Program-made: the position numbers and the translations under genes | Shown: positions 24,015 through 36,150 of the stretch, one piece after another | Position numbering within the stretch: position 1 is the first letter of the stretch | Layout of the letters: every line of letters starts with the position of its first letter | The notes under the pieces: generated by a model | The model's database searches: none | What the model was told of the DNA's origin: nothing | The model's input: only the letters and a program-made list of their open reading frames with translations | Assembly (NCBI GenBank): GCA_003116995.1 | Contig: BDSL01000073.1 | Span: forward strand, 434,001-498,000 | DNA: 64,000 nt | Source of the DNA: Yamagishiella unicocca | Taxonomy: Eukaryota; Chlorophyta; Chlorophyceae; Chlamydomonadales; Volvocaceae | Direction: 5' to 3'

Positions 24015-25562
24015 TTTTCGAACCGGAATCGAAATCGACGGATCGATTGGTAAACAAGATTATAACGTTGACATCCCTAAAGTCGCATTTTGCCTTATAT
24101 ATTGAAAATATGACGTTCCCTGCGGCCGCGGACGTTGTGACGGCTTCCGGGCGCGCAAATTTGTGGACGAAGCGATTATGAGACGAATGATCGGATCGGG
24201 TTCTTGTGTTCTTGTGTAAGCCGCGCATATAATAAGCAGCGCATGGAAGTTACACGCCAAGATGAGCTTGGCGGTTCGTTGCTCGGATGCCGTATACGGT
24301 ATTGCCTATGTGTGTCCGTGTCCAACATCCACCCTTACAACCCACACACCACAGGGTGTTTCTGCTGTTCGCATTGTCGCCAGCGTGCATGCGGTAGTGG
24401 AGGCGATGCTGTGAGGCGGGGACCCTTGCCTTGCCTTCGGACGGACTGCCCACGAGTTTGCACGGCCCCTGCACCTGGTCCCTTGGGAAGCCCGGGGGGA
24501 GCACGCAGCTCTGTTTCACACCGTCTTGACAACGACGGCCCCCGGACACACGCCCCATTTGACAGGACGTTCGCCATCCTTCGACAGCACAGCTGTCACA
24601 GTGCAGTCTGGGACCTACATGACAGTAGCCTGCAGGCCACCTCGCCTCAAGAGTTCCGGTGCGACGGGTAGGGTGCAGCAGTTAGGGAATTCCTGCGGGG
24701 CGGGGTGGCATCGAGTTGATTTGCTCGGGGAACAGATGGTGAGAACTAAAGGCAAACGTCGCTTAAAACCCTAAAACGCCACAGCGTGCAGTCGACTTAC
24801 GGCGACTTACGTTTTTGTTGTAAGCGATAGTCATTTTGCTCTACCTTGTTGCCCAGAGACATCACGAGTGGTGAGGGGTCTCCAGTGCTTTCGGGAGCCT
24901 TTATCTAGCTCACAATCGAGGTAGGCGCGTTAGGAATTATCGGGTAGCGCCACCACCTCCAATGTGCAAGGTCATTCCTAGCAAGCCGCAAACCTATGCA
25001 GCAGCAAGTGGACCCCGCTGAGGCGGGCAAGCAATCCAAGCGGGAGCTGGCGGGAGATCCCGGTCAGTCTCGGTTTCTCATGATAGTGATCGTTGCTTCT
25101 CTCAGCCGCTTTCAGCCGGTTTCAGCCCGCATGTTAGTGTGAGGTACCGATGCGTTGTGAGCGAGGAAGTGCGCGCCATGTCTAAGTTGGGAATGCACAT
25201 CATCACGCAAGATACGCGCGCGGCAAGGGTCCAGCAAGGCGTCACTCTCATGCGTCCCACGACGTCCGCGCCAAAGATATAACCCTCCTCGGCATTCCCC
25301 GCCTCCATCCATCCCATCCCCAACCAAACCTCCGAATGCGAGCGTCACAGGAAATCATGGATGACTTCGAAATCCTAGCTCGCGCGGTCCCAATTAACAA
25401 CAAGCACATAGAACTGAACTTGATGTTGTGAGCGTTACACCAGATACGCTGTCGATCGCCACTGAGTACTTAGCTGTGGGGTTATAACATTTAAAGGCAT
25501 ACACTACCTGGGTTCTTGTACTGTAAAGCTGGAGAGAGTCCTACGTCCGCTGCTCCAGAACC
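24015..25562. other. Shared upstream region of peptidase (-) and dihydroxyacetone kinase (+)
   Basis: A 1.5-kb divergent promoter region. No gene is recognised. Open frames at 24204-24671 (+) and 24335-24577 (-) overlap each other and show no domain. AT-rich patches (24055-24120) stand out from the GC-rich surroundings. A CCCTAAAA half-repeat lies near 24768. Confidence 0.4.
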
Positions 25563-28500
25563 ATGACGACCAACCGCCGAAGCAAGCAAAACTGGGCCTC
25601 GCCTGCTGCAACGGTGAGACTTGGACGCAACTTCATCAGGAGAGCGTCACCAATTTACGCTATAAGGCGGTCTTGCTGTGCGAGCATGACGACCACTAAG
25701 AAGCTATTGAACAGCCCGGAGGCCGCAGTGGTCGAAGCTCTTGAGGGCCTCGTCCTCACGCATGGCCATTTACAACGCTTGGAAGGATCACCGCAGGTTT
25801 GTGGATGGGTTGATCGGCCAGGTAGGGTAAATTATGCCACGTCGGGACGGCCATCGCATCAACCTGTCCTTAAATACCCAACGTTACTGATACCAGACAT
25901 GAGTCTCTATTTCACACTGACGTATGCCGACAAGCGTGGCATCGTTCTTTCCCTTTGTCCAATACGGCCATGGTCGGCGATACGTTCGCGCACAGATCAA
26001 GGTTGTAATCAATAGGAACCATGATAAGAACAAGGTGGCCGTGATTTCAGGTATGCAGATGGAACGTCCTGGATGCAAGCCGTGCTGGTCGTCCACGTAC
26101 GTCCGGCCTGAGCCCGAATATTGCCTTCTCTTCAACTCGATCTTGGATCGGGTGCATCTTTTTCCACATCGGCAGATGCCCAAACCCCGCATTTACCATC
26201 CAAACCTTGCTGCCCCTCCGCCCGTACCCGCACCGGCACCCAAGGCGGCGGCAGCGGCCATGAGCCGGCCCACGCCGGCTACGTGGGAGATGGTATGCTG
26301 GCGGCGGCGGTGTGCGGGGACATCTTCGCGGTGGGTCGGTGGGTCGGTGGGTCAGTGGGCTTGGGGCTGGGATATGTAGGTCGGATGGCGGCGGGTATGG
26401 CTGGGTACGGCCAGGCACGTAGTAGCGAGGAAATCGGGTATGGTCAGGAAGGGTTATGAGGGAGGGGGTTTATAAGAGGACCCCTGAATCCACGGCCGGC
26501 AAACCGAGGGCGGTGACGGTGATGGTCCAGAGGAGAGGCGCGGAAGGGTGCATGAGGGAGGGGGGGTGCGGAGGATCGGTCAGAGGACGAGGGCTAGTGA
26601 CGAAAGTCAGTGTAGCGGCGCCCGCCGATCAGTCGCAGCGCGCGCGCCGGTCCCCTGCTCCTATCTACCTGCCGCCGTGAGGGGCCTCAGGTAGCCCCGC
26701 CCTGCATCGGCAGGTAGCCAACCCCCGTCCGTATCGCGCCCGCAGTCCCCCTCCACCCAGTCTGTGCTCGCCGCCATCCGCACCGTCACGGGACCGGCGG
26801 GCTGCCTGCTGATCGTCAAGAACTACACCGGTGGGTCGGTGGGTCGCTGGGTCGATGGGTTGGTGGGCCGTTGGGTCGGCGGGTGTGTGGGTCGGTGGGT
26901 GTGTGGGTGTGTGGGTCGGTGAGTCGGTGGGCCGTTGGGTCGGAGGGTCGGAGGTTGCTCGACATCTTGCTCAATCGACCTCGCCCTAGCCCCGTCTTAC
27001 CCCTGGGGCTCTGGACAACCAAAGGCGCTCTGTAACTTGCATCAAGCAATGAATATCGTATCAAACAACATATCAGGAATCGCTTCTCACACTTTGCTGG
27101 CATCTGGCGTACCTTCGGGCTAGGCTGGTGTCCCTAAGCTTCAATCGGATATCCCAACTCACGAAGAGTGGTCCTGGGCCTTATTCTTCCGCCCATGCAG
27201 GCGACCGCCTAAACTTCGGTCTGGCGGCCGAGCAGGCGATGTCGGAAGGGCTGTCGGTGGAGATGGTGGTGGTGGGGGAGGACGTTGCGCTTGAGGAACC
27301 CTCGCCGCTGGCGGGACGGAGGGGACTGGCGGGTACGGTGCTGGTACACAAGGTAGGTGAGGGGCCCACCTGCTGAGCAATGGAAGCTTCCGGAGCTCCG
27401 TACGACATCAGAGAGTCGCTCGCGGAGTCGTACAGCAGACACAGCGTAGGAATGGAATGTAGCGGAGAGGGCGCTGGCGCTGTTACACGCACAAGGCGCG
27501 TTTGGGTGGTTGCCACCACTACTACTCGGTTATTTCAGTCACATGCTGCATATGGATGTCAGGTCTCCTCGGATATACGTCCATGTTGACTCGAGCACTC
27601 GATCCACGCACCTCCCGGCCTCAGCAGCGCCTCCGCTCCGTCTCCTTGCCGCGCCTCACCCCTGGACCACCACCTTCACCGCCCTCGGTTTGTCGGCCAT
27701 GGATTCTCGGATCCGCTTATACAACCTCCCGGCCTCGCAGGCAGCCGGCGCCGCCGCCGGGCGGGGTCTGCCGCTGAGTGAGGTGGCGGCGGTGGCGGCG
27801 CGGGTGGCGGGCGCCATGGCGACCCTGGGCGTGGGCCTTACGGTGTGCACGCTGCCGGGGCGGCCTACATCTGACCGGTGTGTACGTGCGTCGGCGGGGG
27901 AAGGGCGGCAGGGGCGGAGGAAGGGCGGCAGGGGCGCAGGAAGGGGAGGGGCGGAGGAAGGGCGGCAGGGGCGGAGGAAGGGGAGGTAGGGGCGGAGGAA
28001 GGGGCGGGGCGGAGGAAGGGCGGCAGGGGCGGAGGAAGGGGAGGTAGGGGCGGAGGAAGGGGCGGGGCGAAGGGGCGGGGCGGAGGAAGGGGCGCGCGTC
28101 AAGGGATGACGGAGGGACTGCGGTGGCTTCGGTGTGTGGAGTCGGTGTGTGTAGTGGTCGGCAGCGTGCGGTCGGGGACGATCAGAGCTCCTGATCAGGC
28201 AGGTCGTTGGAGCGGGACTATGCGTATCGCGGCAGGCGCTACGCCTGCTGCTGCCGATCAGAGGAACGTAGTTTTTGCGTACGTAAAGTAAGCTACAGTA
28301 AGCTACAGTTCTTCTATACGGTACGTATATTGTGTAGTACTCTGGCGAGTATCTGTTGGCGCTACTACAGCCCGCAGACGAATCTGCCGCCCCTTGACGA
28401 CCTGTGACTACAGCAATACCCCCCCCCCCCCGGGGCCCTATCCCCCCCTACAGGCTGGGACCGGAGGATGTGGAGGTGGGTCTGGGCATTCACGGAGAGC

Positions 28501-28987
28501 CAGGCCGCAGCAAGGAGACGCCGCCACCGCCCGCCGGGGAGCTGGTACGGCGCATGTTGAACCAGATGACCCACGGGCCGTTCCTGAAGCTCAAGAGCGA
28601 CCCGCGGGTCGTTCTGCTGGTGAATAACCTAGGCGCCACGCCGCCGCTGGAGCTGGCGGTGGTGACGCGTGAGGCGCTGCGTGCCGTGCGGCAGGAGCTG
28701 CACGCGTCGGTCGAGCGGCTGTACGTCGGGCCGTACATGACGTCGCTGGACATGGCCGGCATGTCGCTGACGTTGCTGTCGTACGACCTTGAGGAGAACT
28801 CGCACGACAACTGGAACGAGCTGCTGGAGCTGCTCGATGCGCCCACATGCGCTCCCGGCTGGCCCACCAGCGGCGGTCCTGCCGTACCAGGCCCGTACGA
28901 CCCGGACACGTACGGCGATGTGCTGGCGCCGCTGCCGCACGGCGGCGACGATATCGAGGTGCCGCCGCCGCCGCCGGAGGAAGAAGA

Positions 28988-29018
<31 letters not shown>

Positions 29019-31677
29019 CCACCGCCAGCGTCGTCAACCTCTTCCTCATCTTCGGATGATGAGGAGCCGCCGCCGCCTCCGCCACCTCCGCCACCTCCGC
29101 CTCCGCCGCCCAAGCCCAAGCCGGCTGAGATTCTTGGGCGCGCGCTGCGCGCCGCGGCGGCGGCTCTGCTGGCGGCGGCTCCGGAACTGGACGAGATGGA
29201 CGCCAAGGTGCGTGGTTCCGGAGCGTAGCACTCCCAGGTGGAGGGTCGGCCTGTCAGAGCGAAGGAGCCACCGTCAAACTCCATATGCTTTAGGAAGGCA
29301 GGCGGAGCAACACACGAACCAGGTTGCCGTACATTGTTTCTGTTACCATCGCTCCGAAGCTCCGATTACCTACCACCTGCTTCGCCCGGTGTCGGCGTCC
29401 GGACGGGGCCCGGCCCAGAATAAAGCGGGAAACCGCACGCATGCGGCCGAACTGGGCACGCAACACGTCCCTACATGCAACCTGCTGGCTGGCCGGCCCA
29501 TACATACGTTTGTGTGCTTCCGCGTTTTCCCCTCCTTTCTGATAATTGATACTTGGCCGCCGTGCGTACCGTACGTGCCGTACGTAGGTCGGCGATGGCG
29601 ACTGCGGCGCCACTGTCGCCGGCGCCGCCTCCGCCCTCCTGCGCCACCTTGACGAGGGGGCGCTGGCGCTGCACTGCCCGGCGGCCGCCGCGCAGCAGGT
29701 GGGTGAAACGGTGAATGGGTGGGTGCGATAGGACCGGCGGGCGGGGGGTGCCGCGACACAGTCCTGGCAACGGCGATCCTCGTATGCAGGCAACAGACAG
29801 GGGAAACCCGATAGGTCGTGCGCGCTGATGACAGCCGAAGGCTGGAGCGAGAGAGGGCATGTCGGACGAGCCCGCCGCCGGGTGCGTTTGTCTCGCCTGT
29901 ACCTAATCTGTACATCTGGCGCTGATCACTCGACACCGCCACCCCTACCTAGCTAGCTGTAGCTACAGCTACACAGCTATACCTGCTGTTGGTGTCGCGC
30001 TGCTTCGCCGCGCACGTACCGCCGACAATCGTACTAGTTCCAACACTTCCTCCGTTCCTTCTCCGTACTGCAACAACAGTCGTACTTACTTCTTCGCACC
30101 ACTTCCTCCGTCCCTCCTCACGTCTGCCGCCCCGACGCGCTCTGCTTCCGCCTGCTTCCCGCCGCCCCGACGCGCTCCCTGCTTCCGCCTGCTTCCGATT
30201 GCTTCCCGCCGCTAGGTTGCGCGCTGCGTGCGCGGCGCGGTGGGCGGAAGCAGCGGCGCTTTGTACGACATCCTCATCACGGCCGCAGCGCGCAGGCTCA
30301 AGGTAGGCTGGTCCGATGCGGGTATGCGGCGTTTCGTGAGGATGAGTGCTCCGTCCGCCGCTGCGTGAGGCGCTGCCGGGTGTACATAGACATATTTGCA
30401 GGAAAGGAACATGGCCCATTACATGCCGGACCCGCCGGGCGTGTCGAAATTAGAAACGTGGTATTGGGGGTATGTGGAGCGAGGGTAAATATGTCCTGGG
30501 CGCGAGGCAAGGGGCGAGGCAAGGGGCGAGGGTTACTAGTTCGTTCGTTCGACGCTGAGGCTCTCGCTCTTGAAACAACCAGCCGCAGCTAGCTCCGGCA
30601 TAAGGAGTTGATGGATGACAGATAGGGGGCTGTACGCCACTGCCAAGGCTGCTGTAAGCATGGAAAGGCGTAACCGCGGATGACAGGGGGTGTACGGACC
30701 CCAGCTTACAGCTGCAGTCACGTGTGGTACGGATGGCATCTGCCGTCAAACATCACAAACCTCTACGTTGCTACGTGGCATCAGCGGGCAGCCCACGCAC
30801 CTCGCACAGACCCGTACATGAAGACACGGTCGACACCGACCCCAGCCCAACCTCACCCCTAACCTCACCAACCCAACCACCTAACAACTAACCCAACAAC
30901 GCAACCCGCCCACTCGCTTGCAAATACAACCGCACCCCGAATGCCATCAGTCGGGCCCCGTGTACGACACATCGCCTAGGGACTGGTCGGACGCGTTCGC
31001 GGCGGGGCTTGCTGCTGTACAAACGTACGGGCGTGCCTCGCGCGGGTGCCGTACAATGCTGGACGCGCTGCTGCCGGCGAGGGACGCTATGGCTACCAGC
31101 TTGGACGAGGGTGGGCAGCGGGGGGGGGGTGGAGGGTTTTGCGGCAGACCCTGGTGGAGGGTGGGCAGGGGAGCTATCCAGCTAGCAGCCTATCGCACCC
31201 TGCCGCTATGTTTGTACTCAGCCGCCATGCATCGATCGCTGTTCGATCGCACTCCAACTACTATAACTATAACTACTATTTACTGCCACTACGTACGCGG
31301 CTACACTACACACAACGATCCAGTCATTTTGAACCTGCCGCCGCAACCGCCAACAACCGCCGCAACTGCCGCCTTGATTTGTTCTTACCTCACTCGCTCA
31401 CTCACTCACTCCCACAAACGAACGCACACACACGTTCGCCACCTGCCGCCCCCGTGGCACTCCACACGCGCGCGCAGGCGCCGATGCCGTCGCAGCGGCG
31501 GACGCGGCTGCTCGCGCCGCGGAGGAGGGCGCGGAGGCGACCCGGGGCATGGCCGCCACCGCCGGCAGGGCGGCGTACGTGCCGGTGGAGGTGCTGGCTG
31601 ACGTGGCCGACCCAGGGGCCCGTGCGGCGGCGGTGTGGCTGCGCGCCGTCGCAGACTCGTTACGGCGCGAGGATTAG
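25563..31677 (+). CDS. DAK: Dihydroxyacetone kinase, fused DhaK-DhaL type
   Basis: Exons: 25563-25796 (or from 25686), 26002-26050, 26245-26330, 26746-26830, 27201-27352, 27741-27877, 28454-29207, 29588-29698, 30216-30302, 30951-31110, 31478-31677. All junctions keep frame. The product is 643 residues from 25686, or 684 from 25563. ATP-dependent kinases of this type make dihydroxyacetone phosphate. The DhaK domain (numbered from 25686) has [33 protein letters not shown] and GIHGEPG, whose His (about 220) binds dihydroxyacetone covalently. The DhaL domain starts near 430, with DEMDAKVGDGDCG giving the Mg-ATP aspartates, then GGSSGALYD and [12 protein letters not shown]. Family members are about 580-590 residues. 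The excess is a Pro/Ser/Glu linker (about 375-432). The 41-residue upstream extension is Arg/Ser-rich with no acidic residue, so it may be an organelle-targeting presequence. Confidence 0.94.
26331..26366 (+). repeat. (GTGGGTCG)n run at a 5' splice site of DAK
   Basis: Tandem GTGGGTCG octamers begin with the GT of the donor after the exon at 26245-26330, so the splice donor is the first repeat unit. Confidence 0.8.
26465..26530 (-). repeat. Dispersed module B in DAK intron
   Basis: Reverse-orientation copy holding GAATCCACGGCCGGCAAACC, followed by a GGCGGTGACGGTGATGGTCC segment that matches the copy at 27655-27730 read on the other strand. Confidence 0.7.
26831..26957 (+). repeat. (GTGGGTCG)n-type array at a second DAK 5' splice site
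   Basis: About 15 degenerate octamers (GTGGGTCG, GTGGGTGT, GTTGGGTCGG) start exactly at the donor of the exon at 26746-26830 and run 125 nt into the intron. Confidence 0.85.
27655..27731 (+). repeat. Dispersed module B, copy next to DAK acceptor
   Basis: Contains GGTTTGTCGGCCATGGATTC, then TCGGATCCGCTTATACAACC. It ends about 10 nt before the acceptor at 27741. Matching copies lie at 57570-57640, 26465-26530 and 20870-20925. Confidence 0.8.
27892..28097 (+). repeat. GGCGGAGGAAGGG minisatellite in DAK intron
   Basis: About 15 degenerate units of GGGGCGGAGGAAGGG fill the first half of the intron 27878-28453. The opposite strand is an unbroken pyrimidine-rich tract. Confidence 0.85.
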
Positions 31678-32579
31678 AAAATTAGAACATTGGGTGACTA
31701 CATCAATGACAGGTGTCCTCAAGATGTCCCAACAGAGCTTCGCTTTTGTTAAGGATGGCAACGCGACGTTATGGACCATGTGTGACGGTGGTTGTTAGTG
31801 CGATGGAGGTTCCTTGGATGTGCTGGATTGGACGGCATAACTGCCGCCGGTAGTGTGCCGTGCGCTCTCGCTGGCTGGAGTGCGTGCGTTCGGACCATCA
31901 GCAGCATCCGCGTTACCGTATGCGTGGTGCTTTGAGTGCTTGGCTTAGTTTCTTCATTTGTTTGGTCTTAGTTGCAAGTGTTGGTGATGGACGCATACCG
32001 CCTGCGCTGAAAAGGACCCACGCACCGAGCGACCCCCCGACAGGCTACCTATTTAGACGATCGGGGGGCCGCCGACAGCTGCGCGCAAGTGATGTTCCGT
32101 TTGCATAGTAGTTGTGCTGCAAGCTGCGCATTACAGCCGCTGCTGCTGCTGCTGGTTATGGTGGTATTGTGCTCTCTATCACGAATGCCGTTAGCTTCAC
32201 GGCTGCGACTACAGTACGACACTGCTGCAGCGAGATTGCATAAAGAAGCAGCGCGTTGATGCAGACAGGTGCGCATGGGCGGGGTAGGTTGATGTACGTA
32301 GTCGTATGACGCCGCGCAGGCATTATGTACGTCTTGGTGTGCTGTACTTGGTCTCGGAGCCGCAAAAGCTCTTGCTTGCGTTGGTAAGGATAAGCCGTTC
32401 GAGGGAGGGCGCCGGCACGCCGCCGTGCGTGGGCGAGGATAGATGCATGCGGTGTTTTGCTGGAAGATGTTTAGTTGTGCATGTGCATCAGCCTAGCAGT
32501 GATGGCACATAGATGCGTACATGCCGAGTTCCATTTTAAACGCTTGTCGCCGAGCAAATCGCTGTATAGCTGATTAGGT

Positions 32580-32887
32580 CGTCATTACCGGTAGTTGATG
32601 CAATGCACGAATAAAGGACGTCATTACCGGTAGTTGATGCAATGCACGAATAAAGGACGTCATTACCGGTAGTTGATGCAATGCACGAATAAAGGACGTC
32701 ATTACCGGTAGTTGATGCAATGCACGAATAAAGGACGTCATTACCGGTAGTTGATGCAATGCACGAATAAAGGACGTCATTACCGGTAGTTGATGCAATG
32801 CACGAATAAAGGACGTCATTACCGGTAGTTGATGCAATGCACGAATAAAGGACGTCATTACCGGTAGTTGATGCAATGCACGAATAA
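32580..32887 (+). repeat. 39-bp tandem repeat, 8 copies
   Basis: Eight near-identical 39-bp units (GTCATTACCGGTAGTTGATG + CAATGCACGAATAAAGGAC). There are no spacers, so it is not a CRISPR array. The unit is a multiple of three and leaves two minus-strand frames open. Near identity implies recent amplification or homogenisation. Confidence 0.95.
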
Positions 32888-34339
32888 ACGAAGAACGTAC
32901 TTGCGGCAATTGAGCTCAGGAAAACATTCCTGCCTACCTTCCACGACCCCCTCATCACCTCGTGTATGCTCCTGCTGTCGGTGCGAGAGTAAGTGGTAGG
33001 GCTTATTACGCACATGTTCTTACAGTGTGCGCCACGTACATTCTTGCAGTCTGCTCCAGGAAAGGTACAGCCATCGCTCGCACGGGCACCTCGTCTGACA
33101 CTGAAGGAGACAAAGGAAATAAGGAAACATGACACGTTCCGAAAAGGCAAACCACCACCCAGACCGTAACAACAACCACCCAGACCGTTACAACAACCAC
33201 CCAGACAGACGCCTCACAGTCCAGACGCAAGAGGTAACAGCAGTGGCTGGCAGGCACCGCATAGGCAGGGCGGGAAGGTCGCGCTGATAGCTCCCTTGCA
33301 AGTTACCGCAGCTGACCCGGAAAAAAGGAGAGACAGCGAACGAACAGACAACCTTCCCGCCGATACTACGATCGAGAGGTGGCAACGGCAAACGTGCTTG
33401 CTCGCGCATTATGGGGACGAGGGCAACGCACACGCGAGAGTCCCATTTTCCGTGGGGTTCTGTGGCTAGGCGGTAATTATATACGTAACAGACGCGCGAC
33501 CCAGCGGTCCACCCTTCCATGCCGATCGATGTTTAGGTAGCGATAGCTAATAGCTAGATAGGCAGGAATGCGACACTACTGTGACGCACGCACGTTGACA
33601 CGCGAGCGCAGCGCACTAATAGATAGCTAGATAGTTCTGTCCTTTGGCCTGGAACCCACTGTAACCGTTTCTACTACTTGAAGTCACTGAAATATCCGTA
33701 TCACTAGTAACGAACCGTACGAATGGGCACACTACAGGGACCCATAAATAACATCGGACAAGCGATAACCACATGAAAGCAGTTACGCCCGCGGATGTCT
33801 GCGTTCCGCTCGATACATCTCGCTCCCCAAAGCAAGATGGCACATATATATACGTCTAGTCTATGGCGATTTTCCTTTTTAACGCGCCTGTTACGCGCCT
33901 CTAGTGGCCATCTCTCATGCCGGCCGAGCTACCCGCGGTCCTTCATGCCGCTGCGGACGTGCTTGCGAGATCCGGCATCCTGCAAACCACGCCGTGTGCA
34001 GCAGGTAAGATATGGCTTAGGTGGCACTGCATGGTCATGGCACCAGCAGCAATTTGATGAGGTAGCGCAGATTGGAAACCTGGATGAAGGGATGATACTA
34101 AGCGGCCCAAACAGGGGACGTGTCCTAAAACCTCGCTTGGTAGAATGCGTGGCAAAACATAATCAGGCAGAACATGGCAAGAATCAAGCGATTTCCCCGC
34201 AAATGACGAATGAAACTCGTGTGAACGACCTACCTCGGCCTTCGCCGTACCCTTCTCAACCTCCATCCCCATTTTGCCTTTCACCCTGGAAACCTCCTGT
34301 TGTGGACGGATTTGATGGATCCAGCAGAAGCGGGGTTAG

Positions 34340-34545
34340 CAAGGTGAGATTGATTGAAACGGGTTGACAAGGGTTAGCGATTGACTGATACGGATTGATA
34401 CGGGTTAGCGATTGATTGGCACGGGTTAGCGATTGACAAGGGATTGATTGACAAGGGTTAGCGATTGATTGATACGGGCTGATACGGGTTAGCGATTGAC
34501 TGATACGGGTTGATAACAGTTAGCGAGGTGAGATTGATTGATTGA
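34340..34545 (+). repeat. Degenerate TACGGGTTAGCGATTGAT repeats
   Basis: Interspersed GGGTTAGCGATTGA and TTGATACGGGTTGA words are repeated about ten times with irregular spacing. No coding frame is supported. Confidence 0.75.
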
Positions 34546-34762
34546 TACGTCAGTGCACGGTTGCTTACATACTCCGTCGCTGGAATACATGTATGGCAGA
34601 TGGCGATGCTAAGTAGTGTATGTGTCGGTTGGTAGAAACTAACACTGGAGTTTGAGTAGATTACTTACATTCACCTCGCTGTACTGAGCATTTCGACTGC
34701 GCATCATAACAGTATGTACAGCGCGCGCCGCCGCCTACTCGACACGGTTGTGGATGGGTATA

Positions 34763-35232
34763 TGTTGTAGCGCGAACCGCATAATACATTATTGCGTAAT
34801 GTATCTATTCGTGCGGAACCAGCTTAGGCCCGAACGCGAGTAGATTCCTGGAGTGGTTGGTCGTTACAACCAACGACGCCAGGAATGTGTGTTACCGCTG
34901 TAACGCGCCTGACCCGCGTTATGATCGAGAACTTGTGATAAGCACAGAATAGTCTGGTGCTGCAGAAGTTGAGCTGAAGAGTTACTACAGTAACTCCAGC
35001 AGGTCGAAGCCTATTCTGGCGGGCGCAGCCCGCCAGAATGGTACGGAATTCGTAGAAGTCGCTTTCGCCCGTTTTGCAACAGGGATTTAAGGCCCTGACG
35101 GGGGACTGGGTTAGGCAGAGATCCTAGAACCAGAAACTGAACAGACTCTCACGCCTCTGAAGCCCTGCTCTGGTGGGTCGTTCCCGCCCTTAGGCATAAT
35201 TCGCTCCCCGTTTCCCGGTCACTCCGTCAACA
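34763..35232 (+). repeat. Putative 5' LTR
   Basis: Boundaries TGTTG...CAACA form a 5-bp inverted repeat, and the primer-binding site begins at 35233-35235. There is no second copy in the window for comparison. Confidence 0.55.
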
Positions 35233-35502
35233 TTTGGTGCCTTAGGCAACCGCCTAAGGGCTCAGACCGCTTAGAACGTTTGAGGAGCTTGCAAGCGGCT
35301 ACGTGGCTTCAGACTGCTGAGCTGCCATATTGGTTTGGTTATCCGGGCACGTCTTTGAACTTGACTCGCCCTGATTTTTACCTCTTTGAAAAACTCAGTC
35401 CAGTCACACCCACGAATGACGACCCGAAGTAAGTGACAGTTACGTGGCCTCTAACACCCCCTGCGAATCTGGCTGTAGCTGGCTGATTGACGTACTGGGC
35501 GT

Positions 35503-36150
35503 ATGTCGGAGTCCGGTGAAGTAACTCCCGGACGTAACGTTGACGCAGATATGGCCACTCAGACCGCCCCGAGCGCGGAGATGCAGCGAGCCTTGGACCG
35601 CCTAGCGCGGCTCGAGGAGCAGCAGGCTGTTAACGCGGCCCTGACCCTGGCGTTTGAGCAGTTTCGTGCTCAACTGCCACGCGAACCGACGGTAGGAACC
35701 CCGACTGGCGCTGCTGCCATTGCTGGCACTAGTGCTGGTGGCTCGAACTCCCGAACCCCGAAAGCTTATGTTCGCCTTCCGAACCCGCAGTTCCGCGCGG
35801 CCGACGACCCAGAGATTTTCGTGTTCGAACTGAAGGTCTGGTAAAAGTGGGCAGCAGTATACCATACGGGCTACATCGCATCAGGTAGGGACCGGAAAAC
35901 GTTGTATCGGCTGTGTACCGGCGGTCCCCCAGCGCACAACATCCAGCTACAAACGTACGTGCGCCTTTCCGGTGCCTCTGCCCTTGGCGGTCCCCGGGTC
36001 CAGGTCCATTGCGTCAACACCGTGATGAGCTTTGTGGCTGCCTCCAGCCTGCAAGCAAGTACGGAACGAACGGTTGGTGCTGTACCGTTAGTTAATATTG
36101 TTAAGAAGGAACGTCGCATCCTTACTAAACACCAAAGCGAGTACCAGTAA
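35503..36150 (+). pseudogene. gag-like frame interrupted by an in-frame TAA
   Basis: The ATG frame encodes 113 residues. It has a coiled-coil-like stretch (QRALDRLARLEEQQAVNAAL), a low-complexity linker and VRLPNPQFRAADDPEIFVFE, which resembles the start of a retroelement Gag core. A TAA (35842-35844) follows VW. The same frame then stays open to 36150 (KWAAVYHTGYIASGRDRKTL...). This is read as decay rather than programmed readthrough, because nothing of pol remains downstream. Confidence 0.5.

Larger units (their letters stand above)
31678..34762. other. Intergenic, 3' side of DAK
   Basis: No gene is recognised. It contains the 39-bp array (32580-32887), a short CCACCCAGACCGTTACAACAA triplication near 33155-33205 and the TACGGGTTAGCGATTGAT repeats at 34340-34540. 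The minus-strand frame 32536-33150 stays open only because its repeats are a multiple of three. Confidence 0.5.
34763..36150 (+). mobile_element. Truncated Ty3-like LTR retroelement
   Basis: A putative 5' LTR (34763-35232, about 470 bp) starts TGTTG and ends CAACA. It is followed by TTTGGTGCC, where TGGTGCC fits a tRNA primer-binding site. A gag-like frame follows (35503 on). No protease, reverse transcriptase, integrase or 3' LTR is seen, so only the 5' end remains. Target-site duplication cannot be tested. Confidence 0.6.

Noticed and set aside
25357..25430. Short frame MDDFEILARAVPINNKHIEL upstream of DAK
   Set aside because: Only 23 codons, no acceptor linking it to the DAK exons, and the family starts at TKKLLNSP.
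28490..29284. 264-residue minus-strand frame with polyglycine
   Set aside because: It is a shadow of the DAK exon and its CCG repeat.
32580..32887. CRISPR array
   Set aside because: Units are contiguous with no unique spacers, and the genome is eukaryotic. The same holds for the arrays at 40165 and 51196.
32536..33150. 204-residue minus-strand frame with 13-residue repeats
   Set aside because: It is open because of the 39-bp array. No domain, no splice support and no coding bias outside the repeat.
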